NCBI RefSeq assembly: GCF_042676145.1
Contig: NZ_JBHTJW010000002.1
Coordinates: forward strand, 372,001 to 436,000
DNA: 64,000 bases
Direction of reading: 5' to 3'
Source of the DNA: Methylophilus glucosoxydans
Lineage (GTDB): Bacteria > Pseudomonadota > Gammaproteobacteria > Burkholderiales > Methylophilaceae
The notes under the pieces are model-generated. The model was given only the letters and a program-made list of their open reading frames with translations, was not told the origin of the DNA and ran no database searches. Position 1 is the first letter of the stretch. Each line of letters starts with the position of its first letter. Made by a program: the position numbers and the translations under genes. Of the stretch, positions 56,422-64,000 are shown one piece after another.

Positions 56422-57342
56422 ATGTCCTGGTTTCGGCGCTTGATGATGTATTTGCTGTGCAGTGTAACCTGTTTGCCCGCCCTGTGCCTGGCAACTCTCG
56501 CCCCTGGCGATCATGCCTTTGAGGTCAATGTTGGTGGTGAGACGCGCGAGTATCTCGTGCATGTGCCCAAGCAGGTCGGCGCAGGCCAGGCCGTGCCCAT
56601 GGTGCTGGTGCTGCATGGCGGAATGGGCAATATGCAGGTGCAGGCCACCGAGCGGTTTTATCACCAGATTTCTGCGGCCGAAAAACATGGCTATATTGCC
56701 GTGTTTCCTAATGGCTACAGCCGGTTGCCGGGCGGCAAGTTCGCCACCTGGAATGCCGGTAACTGTTGTGGTCCCGCGCTCAAAAAACAAAGCGATGATG
56801 TGGGTGTGATCCGGGCCATGATTCAAGCCATGCAGCAAAAGACAGCCATTGATGCCAACCGCATTTTTGTCGATGGCATGTCCAATGGTGGCATGATGTC
56901 TTATCGGCTGGCCTGCGAGTTGTCAGACACCATCAGTGCGATTGCGGCTGTCGCCGGGACAGACAATACCAGGCAATGTCTGCCCAGCAAACCGGTGGCG
57001 ATTTTGCATATTCACGCCAAAGACGATGACCATGTCCCATTCAATGGTGGTCCGGGCGAGAAATCCATGACAGATGTCAGTTTTAATTCGGTGCCTGCCA
57101 CTATCCAGAAATGGGTAAAGCTCAACCAGGCCAATCCACAGGCGGAGCGTATCCTTGAAGTCAGCGGTGCCTATTGTGAGGTGCATCGTGGCGGGTTGGC
57201 GCCTGTACAGCTCTGTGTCACCGACAGCGGCGGACATTCCTGGCCGGGGGGCAGCAAACCCCGTGGTGGGGAGGCTGGATCAACGGCGATTGACGCCAAC
57301 GACGTGATCTGGACCTTTTTCAATGCCAATGGCCGCCATTAA
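56422..57342 (+). CDS. Secreted esterase, LpqC / PHB depolymerase type
   Basis: 306 residues from ATG 56422, preceded by AAAGGGG. Signal peptide (about 1-26, cleavage after CLA). Alpha/beta hydrolase with oxyanion VLHGGMGN (about 70), nucleophile GMSNGG (about 155) and catalytic His in GGHSWPGG near the end. The family cleaves polyhydroxybutyrate or feruloyl/acetyl esters; two Cys pairs likely form disulfides in the periplasm. Stands alone. Confidence 0.85.
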   Translation: MSWFRRLMMYLLCSVTCLPALCLATLAPGDHAFEVNVGGETREYLVHVPKQVGAGQAVPMVLVLHGGMGNMQVQATERFYHQISAAEKHGYIAVFPNGYSRLPGGKFATWNAGNCCGPALKKQSDDVGVIRAMIQAMQQKTAIDANRIFVDGMSNGGMMSYRLACELSDTISAIAAVAGTDNTRQCLPSKPVAILHIHAKDDDHVPFNGGPGEKSMTDVSFNSVPATIQKWVKLNQANPQAERILEVSGAYCEVHRGGLAPVQLCVTDSGGHSWPGGSKPRGGEAGSTAIDANDVIWTFFNANGRH

Positions 57343-57381
57343 GCCTCCGTTGGCATGTCCGCCGCAATTGGGGGATCGGTC

Positions 57382-58176
57382 TCAAAACGGGATGCTATAG
57401 CCGACGTAAGCCATGGGTTGTATGCGTGTTTCTGTAATCGGGCTGTCGTATTGTTCATCACTGAGTCGGGTGATGAACGCACCAAACAGCAGTGAGTGAT
57501 TGGTCATCACAGGCATCATGCCATTGATGCCTGCCTGCCATTCAACGCCGGATCCCGCGCGGTAAAACGGCCGACTGGCGTTGACTTCGTTGTTGCGCAC
57601 CCCAAAGTAATAGTTGTTGAATTTCTGGCTGTTCCAGGTCGCCCCCACCAGGCCATTCAGGCGCAAGTTTGGCGACCTTAACAGGCTCTTGATGTATTGC
57701 ACCTGAAACTGTTGGCCATTGCTGTTGCCACTGGCATCCGTGGTCCATTGCGCATTCAATGTGCCATAGTCGGTTTGCCAGCGGAGCAGCGGCCCAACAA
57801 AAATCGAAAAGTCGCGGTCATCCATGCCACGCGTACGGTCGCCCTTGCTGGCATCCCAGCCAAACTTGGCCTCGGCAGACAGGCCAAAGCGTAAGCGTTT
57901 ATCCTCGCTATCCACTAACCAGGCGCCCGCTTGCAGGGCATTGATAAAAAAACGGTCGCCATAATTCGCGTTAATAATCGGCAAGACCAGCGCGCGGTAT
58001 TCATCCGAGCCAGAGGTCTTTGGCAGGACGCCAACGCCAATCCCATACAGGTTTTGTGCTCTGGGCACGGCAGTTTCTGTTTGCCGGTCTATGCGGGATT
58101 CGGCAGACGTAAGGGGACTGAAGAAGGTGATGGCCATACAAGTGCCAACCACGGGCAATGCGCGATGAAAGTTCAT
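57382..58176 (-). CDS. MipA/OmpV family outer membrane protein
   Basis: 264 residues. Signal peptide (about 1-25, cleavage after SA). The mature part is made of alternating beta strands and ends in the aromatic YSIPF, as outer-membrane barrels do; GIGVGVLPKTSGSDEYRALVLP and FGAFITRLSDEQYD are family-like. Role in porin or scaffold for murein enzymes is not settled. No partner nearby. Confidence 0.85.
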   Translation of the reverse strand: MNFHRALPVVGTCMAITFFSPLTSAESRIDRQTETAVPRAQNLYGIGVGVLPKTSGSDEYRALVLPIINANYGDRFFINALQAGAWLVDSEDKRLRFGLSAEAKFGWDASKGDRTRGMDDRDFSIFVGPLLRWQTDYGTLNAQWTTDASGNSNGQQFQVQYIKSLLRSPNLRLNGLVGATWNSQKFNNYYFGVRNNEVNASRPFYRAGSGVEWQAGINGMMPVMTNHSLLFGAFITRLSDEQYDSPITETRIQPMAYVGYSIPF

Positions 58177-58323
58177 GGTGTGTATCCGTATATTATTTTA
58201 TGTTGATGGCATGAGCGCTTAACGGCTGATTTAGTTCCCGCATGCCATACAGGCTTTTTCGTCTGCAGCCCCAAAACCAAAATGATTGACCATGGTCACA
58301 TCGCTGCAAAGAGGAGAAAACAC

Positions 58324-58758
58324 ATGCGACCTATACATATTCAGCTGGCTAAAACATTGACCTTTATGGGCGCGCTGCCTTTTGCGGGCGCCGTGGTGGC
58401 GCAAATGCAGGGGATGGCGCATTATCATACCGGCTATCTGGCGCTGACCTATGGCGCCGTTATTATCTCATTTTTATGTGGGATACACTGGGGCTTGTTT
58501 TTGAACCATGCCCAAGACACCCGCCTGAATTTGCTGGTCACCAGCAATTTGCTGGCCCTACTTGCCTGGGCTACCCTGTTTTTTGTGGTGCCGGTCACCC
58601 AATATCTGGTGCAGATCGCCGCCTTTATCGTTTTATGGCTGATAGACCGCAAGCTGGTGGCTGAGGGGCTGATTGAACGCTGGTTTTACCAGTTGCGCAC
58701 ACAAATCACGCTGCTGGTGACAGTGTGTTTGTGCGCGATGCTGGTGTTGCAGTTTTAA
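58324..58758 (+). CDS. DUF3429 family membrane protein
   Basis: 144 residues from ATG 58324 with GAGGAG before it. Four to five helices; YGAVIISFLCGIHWG is the best family stretch. Function unknown. Stands between the MipA/OmpV gene and the protease gene, which converges with it after 29 bases. Confidence 0.8.
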   Translation: MRPIHIQLAKTLTFMGALPFAGAVVAQMQGMAHYHTGYLALTYGAVIISFLCGIHWGLFLNHAQDTRLNLLVTSNLLALLAWATLFFVVPVTQYLVQIAAFIVLWLIDRKLVAEGLIERWFYQLRTQITLLVTVCLCAMLVLQF

Positions 58759-58787
58759 AAGCCAGGCCAGCGTCAGATTTGACCGGC

Positions 58788-59804
58788 TCAGGGACTGGCT
58801 TGCTTTAAGGCCTGGATTTGTTGCGTGACTTTTTCGCCTTGTTCCGGGTCTATCGCCTGAATCGCTGGCTGGATAGACTCTAATGTCGCCAGATCTTTTT
58901 GCACAAAAGCGACTCTGGACAGCGCAAGCATGGCATCAACATCGCGCTGGTTAAGGTCATAGGCTTTTTTCAGGTCCTGCTCTGCCTGCACATAATGCTG
59001 CAAGCCTTCTTCCGCCAGCCCCAAAAAATACCAGGCATCGGCAGAAGCCGGTTCTTGGCCCGTCCATTGTCCGGCAATGGTTTTCAAATCACGCCAGTCT
59101 GCATTTTGGTAGGGAATTACCACCTGCATGAAATAAGGCCGTTGTTCCAGCGGCAACGCCCAGAAAGGGACATCATTGGTTTTGAGTGACGTGGTTTCAG
59201 GCGCCGCCATCAGCTCCTTGATCCACTCGACCGGCAGGCTGTAATAAAACGCTGGTTGGCCCGGGCTTTTGAACGTGGTCAGGCCGATCAGGTTGTAGTG
59301 CTGGTCAAACAAGGCGCCGCCGCTAGAGCCCATGTAAAAAGAGGCGTTCGAGCGCACAATCAGGCTGCCATCAAACGGATAAATGCCCTTGATCGCGCCA
59401 TAAGACAGCTGTGGCACCGGCGCACCGGCTGGAAAACTCATGCTAAAGACTTCTTCTTCATATTGCAGGCTTTGACTGTCTCGCATGGGGATGGGTTTGA
59501 ATGGCAGCGGGTCAAATTTCAGCAGGCAGACATCGCGCTTCCAGTTGGCTTTCAGGCCTATCGGCTGATAACCATCTCTAAATTTGGCGATATTCACACC
59601 TTTGCTATTGGCAATCACATGACAGTTGGTCGCCACGTATTCGGGGCTGACCACTACACCAGAGCCCCTGCCGTTTGAGCCATCCGGCAAGTCGGTGGTG
59701 ACCATGACAATTGAGTGTCCGAGTTCCAGCGTATCAACAATACTGGGCTGAGCATTTAAAACATTGGTCAGCAAAAGCAAGCTGGTGAGCAAGATTGACT
59801 TCAT
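58788..59804 (-). CDS. Trypsin-like serine protease with TPR tail
   Basis: 338 residues. Signal peptide (about 1-18). Trypsin domain (about 30-205) has the triad in VATNCHVIAN (His), RDVCLLKFD (Asp) and GSSGGALFD (Ser), all present. Residues about 225-330 form TPR-like helix pairs (WYFLGLAEEGLQHYVQAEQDL). It is a periplasmic protease, Deg-like without PDZ. Not linked to a substrate gene. Confidence 0.85.
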   Translation of the reverse strand: MKSILLTSLLLLTNVLNAQPSIVDTLELGHSIVMVTTDLPDGSNGRGSGVVVSPEYVATNCHVIANSKGVNIAKFRDGYQPIGLKANWKRDVCLLKFDPLPFKPIPMRDSQSLQYEEEVFSMSFPAGAPVPQLSYGAIKGIYPFDGSLIVRSNASFYMGSSGGALFDQHYNLIGLTTFKSPGQPAFYYSLPVEWIKELMAAPETTSLKTNDVPFWALPLEQRPYFMQVVIPYQNADWRDLKTIAGQWTGQEPASADAWYFLGLAEEGLQHYVQAEQDLKKAYDLNQRDVDAMLALSRVAFVQKDLATLESIQPAIQAIDPEQGEKVTQQIQALKQASP

Positions 59805-60005
59805 AACCCCTCTATTCTTTATTCAGGTCTGTCGGAATGTTTAAGTAACAAATTCTTAAGCGGTAAGACCTGTCAGGATCAAAAACGTTTTCGGGGCGGT
59901 GCGAGTAAGCATTTTCTGACAGGCAAATCAGCGGCAGCCTACGTCTAAGTGCGGCGCTTACCATTAAGATGGTGCCTGACTCAACCTTCAAATATTGAGC
60001 ATAAA

Positions 60006-60380
60006 ATGCATTCCCACAAATCCTACATGCTTCCCAAACTGATTTTCCTCAACATGTTGGCCTTGATGATGATTACCTTTGAACATGAAGCGCCTGCCGA
60101 TAACCGGTATTTTCTTAAAGCTGTGAATGCAGGTGAAGGGGCTAAGCCAGAGCCTGAGCAGCACGTGCAATTGGCTGAGGCTAGTGACGCTATGGTTAAT
60201 ACCGCACAAGCCACGCCAGTTCAAGCCACACCCGGTAAGGTGGAGCCTGCAAGAAAAGCGCCGGTAAAACGCCGGCTGGTCAGCCACAAATCTTCACCCA
60301 AGGCTAAAGTTATGCTTCAACGCGCCAGCTATCAAAGCAACTCCCCTTTAGGGTGCTGCTTTAGAGGCAATTACAGTTAA
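60006..60380 (+). CDS. Small membrane-anchored protein with CC-FRG tail
   Basis: 124 residues from ATG 60006. One membrane helix (about 9-23), then an Ala/Pro/Lys-rich, unstructured part and the end SPLGCCFRGNYS with two adjacent cysteines. Basic in the last third (KRRLVSHKSSPKAKV). No family recognised. A good terminator follows. Its start has only a weak ribosome site, so a few codons are uncertain. Confidence 0.6.
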   Translation: MHSHKSYMLPKLIFLNMLALMMITFEHEAPADNRYFLKAVNAGEGAKPEPEQHVQLAEASDAMVNTAQATPVQATPGKVEPARKAPVKRRLVSHKSSPKAKVMLQRASYQSNSPLGCCFRGNYS

Positions 60381-60440
60381 CACGACCGTTTTAAAGTCGG
60401 CTATGTAAAAGATTTTGAACATTTTGCCCGCACAATACTC

Positions 60441-60464
60441 AAGCTCCCACATGGGGGCTTTTTT
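60441..60464 (+). terminator. Rho-independent terminator
   Basis: AAGCTCCC (60441-60448) pairs with GGGGGCTT (60453-60460), one G-T pair, loop ACAT, then a T-run (60459-60464). It ends the transcript of the small membrane-anchored protein, 60 bases past its stop. Confidence 0.9.
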
Positions 60465-60579
60465 GTTGCCGTACGTTATTTGATCTGCAAAACTTGATGA
60501 ATCTGATTGCATGACCTTGTTGCAGGCCAGGGCAAGAGCCAATACACTGAACACTTGTTAATAAGAATATCAATCGCCT

Positions 60580-61806
60580 ATGTTCAAATCCTTTTTCCCC
60601 GACTCCCGCTGGTTCTGGCCGTCTGTCATTCTGTGGGCAATGGTCTGTTGCGGCGTATGGTTCGAGTATTCCTCTGCCATTGGTACGGCATTGGGTTTAT
60701 CCATGGTAGAGAAGGAGCCGGTGATCGGACTCGGGCATTTTGTCACTGACCCGTTCAAGCTGTTTTATCTGTATTACCTGGTGAGTGTCGCGATTTTTGC
60801 GCTGATGTGGTTCAAGCTTAAACCTAGCCGCTGGCAGTGGTGGTCGATTGTCGGTAGCGCCTTTATTTTGTTCTCGACCTATTACTCTGTGCAGGTCTCG
60901 GTGGCGCTCAATAACTGGCGCCGGCCTTTCTTTGATGCGGTGCAAGCGGCGCTTTCGCCCAACTCCAAGGTCACGACCGCGCAGTTATATATCCTCATGT
61001 TGCAGTTTGCCGAAATCGCGTTCGTGGCCATTTTTATTTATGTCCTGACTCGCTTTTTTGTCAGCCACTATATTTTCCGCTGGCGTACGGCGATGAACGA
61101 TTTTTATACCCGCCAGTGGCCGCAGGTGCGTAACATTGAAGGGGCATCGCAACGGGTGCAGGAAGACACCATGCGCTTTGCGACCATCATGGAAGGCCTG
61201 GGCGTGTCTATGGTGGAGGCGGTGATGACCTTGTTTGCGTTTTTGCCGGTGTTGTGGAGCTTGTCTGCGTATGTGAGTGAGCTGCCCGTGTTTGGGGCGG
61301 TGCCTGCGCCGTTGTTCACGGCGGCAATTGCCTGGTCTGTGTTCGGTACCTTTTTGTTGGCTGCGGTCGGGATTAAGTTGCCAGGCCTGGAATTCAGAAA
61401 CCAGCGGGTAGAAGCGGCGTATCGTAAAGAGCTGGTGTATGGCGAAGATGATCCGGCCCGTGCGCAACCCGAGACGCTAAAAGCCTTGTTTCTGGATGTG
61501 CGTAAAAACTACTTCCGCTTGTATTTTCACTACATGTATTTCAATGTGGCGCGCAGCCTGTATTTGCAGGCGGATAATATCTTTGCCTACTTGATTCTGG
61601 TGCCTACCATTGCGGCGGGTAAAATCACGTTTGGTATTTTGCAGCAGATTCTGACGGCGTTCTCACAAGTGAGTAACTCGTTTCAATATCTGGTCAATTC
61701 CTGGACCACCATTGTCGAGCTGCTGTCGGTTTACAAACGGTTGACCGCATTTGAAGCCGCCATTAAACACGAAGCGCTGCCTGAAATCGAGCGCAGCAAC
61801 GCTTAG
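60580..61806 (+). CDS. SbmA/BacA-like peptide transporter
   Basis: 408 residues, the SbmA length. Six to eight helices; HYIFRWRTAMNDFYTRQWPQVRNIEGASQRVQEDTMRF (about 147-185, matching SbmA) and the C-terminal FQYLVNSWTTIVELLSVYKRLTAFE. SbmA/BacA imports peptides such as microcins and bleomycin using the proton gradient; no ATPase domain is present here, which separates it from BacA-ABC fusions. Stands alone, convergent with the PAS-GGDEF-EAL gene. Confidence 0.9.
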   Translation: MFKSFFPDSRWFWPSVILWAMVCCGVWFEYSSAIGTALGLSMVEKEPVIGLGHFVTDPFKLFYLYYLVSVAIFALMWFKLKPSRWQWWSIVGSAFILFSTYYSVQVSVALNNWRRPFFDAVQAALSPNSKVTTAQLYILMLQFAEIAFVAIFIYVLTRFFVSHYIFRWRTAMNDFYTRQWPQVRNIEGASQRVQEDTMRFATIMEGLGVSMVEAVMTLFAFLPVLWSLSAYVSELPVFGAVPAPLFTAAIAWSVFGTFLLAAVGIKLPGLEFRNQRVEAAYRKELVYGEDDPARAQPETLKALFLDVRKNYFRLYFHYMYFNVARSLYLQADNIFAYLILVPTIAAGKITFGILQQILTAFSQVSNSFQYLVNSWTTIVELLSVYKRLTAFEAAIKHEALPEIERSNA

Positions 61807-61838
61807 TCGGTTGCAAGCTGGACATCACAGGTGACCGC

Positions 61839-63998
61839 CTAGCGGCTCACCTGCAAATGGTCAAATTTGGGCCGTTGCTCGCGCATGAACTGTGCCAGCG
61901 CTTCATCCGACAAGGGCTTGCTGTAGTAATAGCCCTGGCCGACATCGCAGCCGCTGTGCAATAAAAAGCGGTGCTGGTACTCGTTTTCTATGCCTTCTGC
62001 GGTCACTGATTTATGCAAGCTTTTACCCAGATTGATCAATGCCAGCAGGATATTGCCATTGGTCACGCTTTGTTCCAGGTCCTGCACAAACGCTTTGTCA
62101 ATCTTGAGCTCGTCAATCGGATAGTTTTTCAGATAGGCCATATTGGAGTAGCCGATGCCGAAGTCATCAATGGCAATACAAACGCCCAGGCGTTTGAGTT
62201 GCTCCAGTGTCCGCGTAAACATGGCTTCATCCTTAAAGCGTGCATTCTCCGTCACTTCCAGCGTAATCAAGTGTGGCGGGACGCGTTCCTGCCGTAAGAC
62301 CCGCTGCACTGTCTCCACCAGGTTGCCGCGCAAAAACTGGATAGGAGAGACATTGACCGCAATCGGCACCAGATAGCCCCATTCGGTTTGCATGGCTTTG
62401 ATTTTCTTGCAGGCAGTCTGCAAGACCCACTCACCAATGGCAAAAATATGACCGGTTTCTTCGGCCACCGGAATAAACTGGTCAGGCGGAATCAGGCCGC
62501 GCTCCGGGTGTTGCCAGCGGATCAGGGCCTCCAGCGCGCTGATATTGCCGTGTTGCATATTGATTTGCGGCTGGTAATACAGCATGAGTTCTTGCCGTTG
62601 CAGGGCGTGTCCGAGGCCATATTCAATTTCGTTACGTTCGCCCAGTTGCTGTGCCAGGGAGCCACTAAACATTTGCACTTTATTTTTACCGGCATTTTTC
62701 GCGCTATACAGTGCAGAGTCGGCGCACGTCAGCAAGGTATCAATATCTTGGGCATGGTCCGGGTAGATGCTGACGCCAACGCTACAAGTCATGTTAAACA
62801 CATAGTCGCCAATGGCAATCGGTTGCGAAATGGCTTCCATCACGCGTGACAGCAAGGGTTGGGCATCTTCTGCCGAGCGCATGCCGGGGTAGAGCATGAC
62901 AAACTCATCGCCGCCAAACCGCACAATGGCATCCGTCGGGCGTGTACTCTGAATCAGCCGTTGCGCGACGTTCTCCAGCAGCTTGTCACCGGCACGGTGG
63001 CCCAGCGTGTCGTTAATGAGTTTGAAATGGTCGAGGTCAATAAAGGCAATCGCTATTTTGTAGTGAAACTTGTCGGCTTCCGCAATCAGGCTGGCCAGTT
63101 TGCCACTGAAGGCATGGCGGTTTAACAACCCGGTCAGGTTGTCTGTCACCGCCAGTTGGCGGATTTGCAACTCATAGTTTTTACGGTCGGTGATGTCTTC
63201 GACCGTGCCCTCGTAGTAAAGAATACTGCCTTGTGCATCATAGACGGCATGCGCGTTTTCCGAGATCCAGATGGTTTCGCCATTCAGCCGGTAGACTTGC
63301 GACTCAAAATTCTGCACACGCCCCTGCAGGCGGATGGCTTCGGTAAAGTCGTGACGGCGGCTGTCTTCTACATACAGTTGCGTGCTGATATTGTTGAGGT
63401 CGCTGATCAGCTCCGCCGGCGAGGCATAGCCATAGAGCTTGGCCAGCGCCAGGTTGGCATTCAGGTAGGTGCCAGATTCTGTGGTTTGGAACATGCCTAG
63501 CGTCGAGTTCTCAAACATGGAGCGGTATTTTTGCTCGGTGCTGTAGAGCGCCTGCTCAATGCGTTTGCGTTCAGTGATGTCTTGAATAATGCCTTCAAGG
63601 GCGACGGGTTTGCCCTCGGGATCAAAGACGCCACTGCCGCGTTCGGCCACCCAGCTGATTTCGCCATCGGCACGCACAATGCGGTATTCAAGTGCAAACC
63701 GTTGTTTGCGACTGACCGCTTCATGAATGATTTTGCGCGCCTGTGCACGGTCTTCAGTGTGCGTGATCCGTTCGTAGGACTTGACCTTGTTCAGGATCAA
63801 GTCTTGCGGAGCATAGCCGGTCAGCGACTCACAGCCTTTGCTGACATAAATCATGGTCCACTGATCATCATACAGGCAGCGGTATATCATGCCATCCAGA
63901 TTATCCAGTAGCGTATCCAACAGCCGTTGTTGCTGTGAGGTCATTAAGGCATCGACGATTTGTGTTTGCATCATGTCCCAGTTGATCTGGCCACGCAT
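61839..63998 (-). CDS. PAS-PAS-GGDEF-EAL protein (start may lie outside window)
   Basis: 719 residues to the first ATG at 63996-63998; the frame may continue past the right edge, and MMQTQ eight codons on is another possible start. Two PAS domains (about 20-145 and 150-275), GGDEF (about 285-440, motif FGGDEF with I-site RPTD) and EAL (about 460-705, with ALEALIRWQHP, DDFGIGYSN, KIDKAFV and EGIE). Both enzymes look intact. No membrane helix, so it is a cytosolic sensor. It is convergent with the SbmA gene. Confidence 0.88.
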   Translation of the reverse strand: MRGQINWDMMQTQIVDALMTSQQQRLLDTLLDNLDGMIYRCLYDDQWTMIYVSKGCESLTGYAPQDLILNKVKSYERITHTEDRAQARKIIHEAVSRKQRFALEYRIVRADGEISWVAERGSGVFDPEGKPVALEGIIQDITERKRIEQALYSTEQKYRSMFENSTLGMFQTTESGTYLNANLALAKLYGYASPAELISDLNNISTQLYVEDSRRHDFTEAIRLQGRVQNFESQVYRLNGETIWISENAHAVYDAQGSILYYEGTVEDITDRKNYELQIRQLAVTDNLTGLLNRHAFSGKLASLIAEADKFHYKIAIAFIDLDHFKLINDTLGHRAGDKLLENVAQRLIQSTRPTDAIVRFGGDEFVMLYPGMRSAEDAQPLLSRVMEAISQPIAIGDYVFNMTCSVGVSIYPDHAQDIDTLLTCADSALYSAKNAGKNKVQMFSGSLAQQLGERNEIEYGLGHALQRQELMLYYQPQINMQHGNISALEALIRWQHPERGLIPPDQFIPVAEETGHIFAIGEWVLQTACKKIKAMQTEWGYLVPIAVNVSPIQFLRGNLVETVQRVLRQERVPPHLITLEVTENARFKDEAMFTRTLEQLKRLGVCIAIDDFGIGYSNMAYLKNYPIDELKIDKAFVQDLEQSVTNGNILLALINLGKSLHKSVTAEGIENEYQHRFLLHSGCDVGQGYYYSKPLSDEALAQFMREQRPKFDHLQVSR

Positions 63999-64000
63999 TA

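Overview
The window looks like chromosomal DNA of a GC-moderate Gram-negative bacterium, most probably a betaproteobacterium. The gene complement (RND efflux, MNIO/bufferin copper operon, two sigma-54 circuits, Mo-hydroxylase with XdhC/MocA, DUF1800/DUF1501 pair, many c-di-GMP proteins) and gene style would fit a methylotroph-like Methylophilaceae genome, but no gene here proves that; it is inference. I see no rRNA, tRNA, CRISPR, transposase or phage genes. Coding density is high, and most long opposite-strand reading frames are shadows.

Layout. 1-1.8 kb: 5' part of ovoA (runs off the left edge) and an unknown gene. 2.1-7.7 kb: a translationally coupled CzcCBA-type heavy-metal efflux operon ending in a clear terminator. 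7.8-10.5 kb: DUF2789, a CLC chloride channel and a bestrophin. 10.5-16.4 kb: a response regulator/histidine kinase pair facing a prohibitin-like SPFH gene and an SH3-domain gene; this block reads as more AT-rich than its surroundings. 16.5-19.1 kb: a bufferin-type RiPP operon with Cys-rich precursor, an unusual single-chain MNIO-BufC fusion, and DoxX. 19.2-25.9 kb: MocR-type regulator, FdhF/YdeP-like molybdoenzyme with a small partner, BLUF photoreceptor, DUF2252 and a 59-aa protein. 26-31.9 kb: a PAS-PAS kinase / receiver / receiver-GGDEF-EAL operon and a membrane diguanylate cyclase. 32.2-35.6 kb: small exported protein, YgjP-like metalloprotease, DUF1501 and DUF1800.

35.8-39.5 kb: a two-component system with an NtrC-type regulator, followed by a consensus -24/-12 promoter with two tandem TGTC-N9-GACA palindromes and a secreted two-repeat protein: a self-contained sigma-54 circuit. 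39.6-43.6 kb: DUF486, MFS, KTSC, small Cys-tail protein and a CPA1 antiporter. 43.8-49.1 kb: a sulfur island (split YeeE/YedE transporter, Cys-rich PAS sigma-54 regulator, persulfide dioxygenase, SulP carrier, DUF2892) controlled by a second sigma-54 promoter with TGTTTCA/TGAAACA palindromes. 49.1-56.3 kb: a membrane protein, AraC regulator, zinc-less ADH, then an IorAB-type molybdenum hydroxylase with XdhC and MocA. 56.4-64 kb: secreted esterase, MipA/OmpV, DUF3429, a trypsin-like protease with TPRs, a small membrane-anchored protein, SbmA/BacA-like transporter and a PAS-GGDEF-EAL protein at the right edge.

Themes that tie the window together are metal and sulfur handling (efflux, bufferin, persulfide oxidation), molybdenum enzymes, and signalling (three intact GGDEF proteins, several kinases). 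The best candidates for novelty are the fused bufferin maturase, the SPFH/SH3/two-component locus, and the two sigma-54 circuits whose operators can be read directly.
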